The translations under genes were made by a program, and so were the position numbers. From Rhodospirillaceae bacterium (GTDB taxonomy: Bacteria; Pseudomonadota; Alphaproteobacteria; Rhodospirillales; Magnetovibrionaceae), in NCBI GenBank assembly GCA_002401565.1, contig NVTL01000044.1, positions 1-8,374 of the forward strand: DNA of 8,374 nucleotides. The letters run 5' to 3'. The notes below the pieces were generated by a model that had not been told where the DNA came from, did no database searches, and was given only the letters and a program-made list of their open reading frames with translations. Below are positions 6,187 through 8,374 of the stretch, one piece after another. The first letter of the stretch is position 1; every line of letters starts with the position of its first letter.

Positions 6187-6215
6187 GTATAGTCTCTTTG
6201 AATTATACCGTTTTT
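6187..6215 (+). terminator. weak AT-rich terminator after ilvD
   Basis: GTATAGT (6187-6193) can pair with ATTATAC (6202-6208), including one G-U, around an eight-base loop, followed by CG and five T residues (6211-6215). It lies 31 nt after the ilvD stop, where a terminator is expected. The stem is AT-rich and weak, so efficiency is doubtful. Confidence 0.35.
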
Positions 6216-6421
6216 ATGTAGAACGTTTAGTAAACCGCCCTTATTTTAACATGAAAAATAATTTTCCCGTTGCAGTGCGGGACTATTATCGGTACGTTCA
6301 CGAAAGACAGTAGTTTGGACCAAATGCAAAAATCAGATTCGCTAAAGGGCAATCTTAATCTCCGTAAGGTTGTGTCTGGTTTAACCCATAAAATAATGGG
6401 GACCGGAAGAAAGAGGGACGT
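6216..6421 (+). other. 206-nt intergenic leader before the hemerythrin-receiver gene
   Basis: This AT-rich stretch holds no recognisable gene. A possible small hairpin CCCG/CGGG surrounds TTGCAGTG near 6265-6280. A 34-codon frame at 6324-6428 (ATG start, basic product) overlaps the GTG start of the next gene but lacks a Shine-Dalgarno sequence. No clear sigma-70 or sigma-54 promoter could be assigned, although the next gene presumably has one here. Confidence 0.3.
6413..6417 (+). promoter_or_regulatory. ribosome binding site supporting a GTG start
   Basis: GAGGG, within AAGAGGGAC, lies four bases before the GTG at 6422. It supports that codon as the start of the hemerythrin-receiver gene. 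The next residues begin the hemerythrin fold immediately (VKWTKDLELGV). Confidence 0.65.
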
Positions 6422-7252
6422 GTGTTAGTAAAATGGACTAAGGACCTTGAACTTGGTGTTGCTTTTGTCGACGCCGATCATAAGGTTCTTATAAAATTAT
6501 TAAATCAGATTAATGACTGTATTGATCAGCACGAGGAGTCGACGATTGTCGGCAGCGTCCTCGAAGCTTTGGTTGAATACACCGATTATCATTTTCGACG
6601 TGAAGAAAAGATGCTGGAAGCCTGTGGCTATCTGGCTCTTGAGGCTCATATGGCGACACATCGTCATTTGAGCGCTCAGGTTCGCAAAATCTATACCGAT
6701 TATCAGACTGAGCCTTGGGAAATCAGCCCCGCAGACATCTTGGCCTTTTTGAAATCGTGGTTGGTGGAACACATCATGGGCCATGATTTTGAATATAGGG
6801 ACGCCTGTGTCGGCAACCCAGCCGCTGAAAAGTTGGCGAATGAACTTTCATTTTTTGAACAAACCGAACAAGCGCCTTTTTCGGACTGGGCCAACCTGCG
6901 CATTATGTTGGTGGATGATAACCCCAATTTTCGTCGACTAATCAATACGTTGTTAAAGGCCGTCGGCGTGCGGCATTTGCAATTGGTCTCAAGCGCTCGT
7001 GAAGGCGTTGCTAAGTTGTCTCAAAACCCGGCGGATGTTGTGTTGTGCGACATGGTGATGGATGGCATGAACGGCATCGATTTTGCGCGGGAATTGCAAA
7101 CCATGAATTTATCGACGCGGGTCATCATGATGACGGGCTATTCCACCGATGAAATGAAAGACCGTGGCGCGGGCCTGTCTATTCAGGGTTATTTGGAAAA
7201 ACCCATCAAGGCCAGAAGCCTTTTGGAAAGCATTGCTAAAGCAGCTGTTTAA
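6422..7252 (+). CDS. bacteriohemerythrin-receiver domain fusion protein
   Basis: This 276-residue protein fuses two domains. Residues 1-130 are a bacteriohemerythrin with all seven di-iron ligands present: His20 (DADH), His57 and Glu61 (HFRREE), His76 and His80 (HMATH), and His117 and Asp122 (HIMGHD). It should therefore bind O2 reversibly at a di-iron centre. After a linker of about 30 residues, 158-276 form a complete receiver domain: acidic pocket Asp165-Asp166, phospho-acceptor Asp210 (LCDMVMDGMNG), Thr238 (MMTGYS) and Lys260 (EKPI). There is no DNA-binding, enzymatic or membrane segment, so output must come through protein contact, as with CheY-like single-domain regulators. Inferred role: coupling oxygen or redox state to a histidine-kinase relay or chemotaxis. 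No kinase or che gene is in view. The GTG start has a nearby Shine-Dalgarno sequence. It converges on xthA, 24 nt away, with no obvious terminator between them. Confidence 0.92.
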   Translation: MLVKWTKDLELGVAFVDADHKVLIKLLNQINDCIDQHEESTIVGSVLEALVEYTDYHFRREEKMLEACGYLALEAHMATHRHLSAQVRKIYTDYQTEPWEISPADILAFLKSWLVEHIMGHDFEYRDACVGNPAAEKLANELSFFEQTEQAPFSDWANLRIMLVDDNPNFRRLINTLLKAVGVRHLQLVSSAREGVAKLSQNPADVVLCDMVMDGMNGIDFARELQTMNLSTRVIMMTGYSTDEMKDRGAGLSIQGYLEKPIKARSLLESIAKAAV

Positions 7253-7276
7253 CAAGGTTTATATTTAAGCTCAATC

Positions 7277-8050
7277 CTAAACGTCTAATTCACACCAGAC
7301 TGGCGTATGGTCCGATGGTTTTTCCCAACCACGGGGGGATTTATCGATTCCGCTGCCTCGCAACATATCGGCGGCTTTGGGGTTCAGTAATAAATGATCA
7401 ATGCGACAGCCCTGATCTTTATCCCACGACCCGGCCCGGTAATCCCACCACGAATAGCGGCCACCTTCATGGTTAAAAACGCGATACGCATCGGTTAGGC
7501 CTAAATTCACGATACAGTTAAAAGCATTTCGGCTTTCGGGCATAAACAGAGCATCTTCGGTCCATTTTTCAGGAGCATAGACGTCTTCGGGCTGGGGAAT
7601 TACGTTGTAATCACCGCCCAAAACAAAGGGTTCATCGGTTTTTGTGATTAAATCGCGAGCATGGGTATACAGACGTCGCATCCAGCGAATTTTGTAATCA
7701 TATTTGTCGCCGGGCGTCGGATTACCGTTGGGCAGGTAAATACAGCCCAGCCGCACACCTTGCACGATGCCTTCAACGTAACGAGCCTGTTCGTCTTCTT
7801 CTTCACCAGGCAGGCGGCGTTCGGTGACGGTGATGGGCGTCTTGGATAAAATGGCTACGCCGTTATAGGTTTTTTGTCCGACCACAGCCGCTTCGTAACC
7901 CGCAGCGTTGACATCGTCCATGGGGAAAATTTCTTCAACGCCTTTAAGTTCCTGAAGCAACACGACATCAGGATCAAAATCCGCCAGCCATTTCAACAAA
8001 TGTTCACGGCGAGCTTTCAGGGAATTCACATTCCAAGTGGCAATTTTCAT
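7277..8050 (-). CDS. xthA: exodeoxyribonuclease III
   Basis: This 257-residue protein belongs to the ExoIII/AP-endonuclease family (E. coli XthA, 268). It cleaves DNA 5' to abasic sites and removes 3' blocking groups in base-excision repair, in the cytoplasm. All catalytic motifs are visible: Asn7 (NVNSLKAR), Glu34 (LLQELK), Tyr105 (IYLPNG), Asp147 and Asn149 (GGDYNV), Asp218 (RIDHLLL) and Asp247-His248 (SDHTPVW). The start is the ATG at 8050. The Shine-Dalgarno is poor, but the family N-terminus MKIATWNVNSL begins exactly there. It lies 18 nt downstream of erpA on the same strand, so the two are probably co-transcribed and translation may be coupled. Confidence 0.96.
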   Translation of the reverse strand: MKIATWNVNSLKARREHLLKWLADFDPDVVLLQELKGVEEIFPMDDVNAAGYEAAVVGQKTYNGVAILSKTPITVTERRLPGEEEDEQARYVEGIVQGVRLGCIYLPNGNPTPGDKYDYKIRWMRRLYTHARDLITKTDEPFVLGGDYNVIPQPEDVYAPEKWTEDALFMPESRNAFNCIVNLGLTDAYRVFNHEGGRYSWWDYRAGSWDKDQGCRIDHLLLNPKAADMLRGSGIDKSPRGWEKPSDHTPVWCELDV

Positions 8051-8068
8051 GGGGCTTTGGTCCGAATT

Positions 8069-8374
8069 TTAAACAGAAAAGGAAGAACCACAGCCGCATG
8101 TGGAATCGGCGTTGGGATTGTCCATGGTGAAATAAGCGCCCATTAGATCGGTCGAAAAGTTCAACACGGCTCCGTTGACAAAGGGCAGGGACGTTTCATC
8201 CACCAAAACCTCAATGCCGCCATTTTCAAACACCAAGTCATCATTGGTTTTTTTGTCATCAAGGCTGAAATTGTATTGAAAACCAGAACACCCGCCGCCC
8301 GTAATGGAAATGCGGAGCTTAAGGTCAGGATTACCTTCGCTTTCGATCAATTGATGAATGCGGGTGACCGCACC
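8069..8374 (-). CDS. erpA: iron-sulfur cluster insertion protein ErpA, 5' end outside window
   Basis: The reading frame is open to the window edge. The visible 101 residues, starting GAVTRIHQLIESEG, align with the A-type Fe-S carrier family from about residue 14. The real start lies beyond 8374; the TTG codon at 8350 is internal, not a start. The three conserved cluster ligands are present: Cys in ITGGGCSGFQY and the C-terminal pair in STCGCGSSFS. The NPNADSTCGCGSSFSV ending is closest to ErpA rather than IscA or SufA. ErpA receives clusters from the Isc or Suf machinery and delivers them to apo-enzymes. The nearby ilvD product is a plausible client of Fe-S supply in general, but no specific link is shown. 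It is the upstream gene of the erpA-xthA pair. Confidence 0.93.
   Translation of the reverse strand, partial: GAVTRIHQLIESEGNPDLKLRISITGGGCSGFQYNFSLDDKKTNDDLVFENGGIEVLVDETSLPFVNGAVLNFSTDLMGAYFTMDNPNADSTCGCGSSFSV

Noticed and set aside
6251..6313. 20-codon ATG frame after ilvD
   Set aside because: It has no ribosome binding site, is very short, and has no supporting signal.
6311..6330. Possible sigma-54 promoter (TTGG...TGCA)
   Set aside because: The spacing between GG and GC is about three bases too short for a -24/-12 promoter.
7253..7276. Terminator between the convergent hemerythrin-receiver and xthA genes
   Set aside because: The 24-nt gap shows no stem with a following T-run on either strand.
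8069..8350. ErpA starting at the TTG at 8350
   Set aside because: The frame is open to the edge and the upstream residues match the ErpA family, so the TTG codon is an internal leucine.

Overview
This window looks like an ordinary chromosomal stretch of an alphaproteobacterium, most likely in or near the Rhodospirillales. That placement rests on protein resemblance, moderate GC content, the erpA-xthA pair, and the hemerythrin and CZB signalling domains typical of motile, oxygen-responsive members. It is an inference; there is no rRNA marker here.

Layout. Positions 1-66 hold a 22-bp tandem repeat cut by the window edge. A minus-strand block runs from 3139 down to 102. It encodes a two-TM coiled-coil protein of unknown function (3139-2594), a TerB-family protein (2560-2105), a QmcA/stomatin SPFH protein (2040-1075), its usual NfeD partner (1025-576), and a small lipoprotein with its own strong promoter (434-102). 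The first four are 33 to 64 nt apart and may be one envelope or membrane-quality operon. Diverging from it on the plus strand are a secreted protein of unknown function (3273-3773), a stand-alone CZB zinc-binding protein (3867-4196), ilvD (4302-6155), and a bacteriohemerythrin-receiver fusion (6422-7252). Converging on the minus strand are xthA (8050-7277) and the 3' part of erpA (from the window edge to 8069).

Function. The housekeeping content is branched-chain amino acid synthesis (IlvD, an oxygen-sensitive Fe-S enzyme), Fe-S cluster delivery (ErpA) and base-excision repair (XthA). The accessory content is a membrane microdomain pair (QmcA-NfeD) beside TerB, plus two small sensory-type proteins, one zinc/redox (CZB) and one di-iron/oxygen (hemerythrin-REC). 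Oxygen, redox and metal handling recur through the window, but nothing shows that these genes form a single system.

I see no mobile element, CRISPR array, tRNA or rRNA, and no clear undescribed system. The best leads are the TerB-SPFH-NfeD gene cluster with its unknown membrane protein, the hemerythrin-receiver fusion, and the structured DNA flanking the CZB gene.
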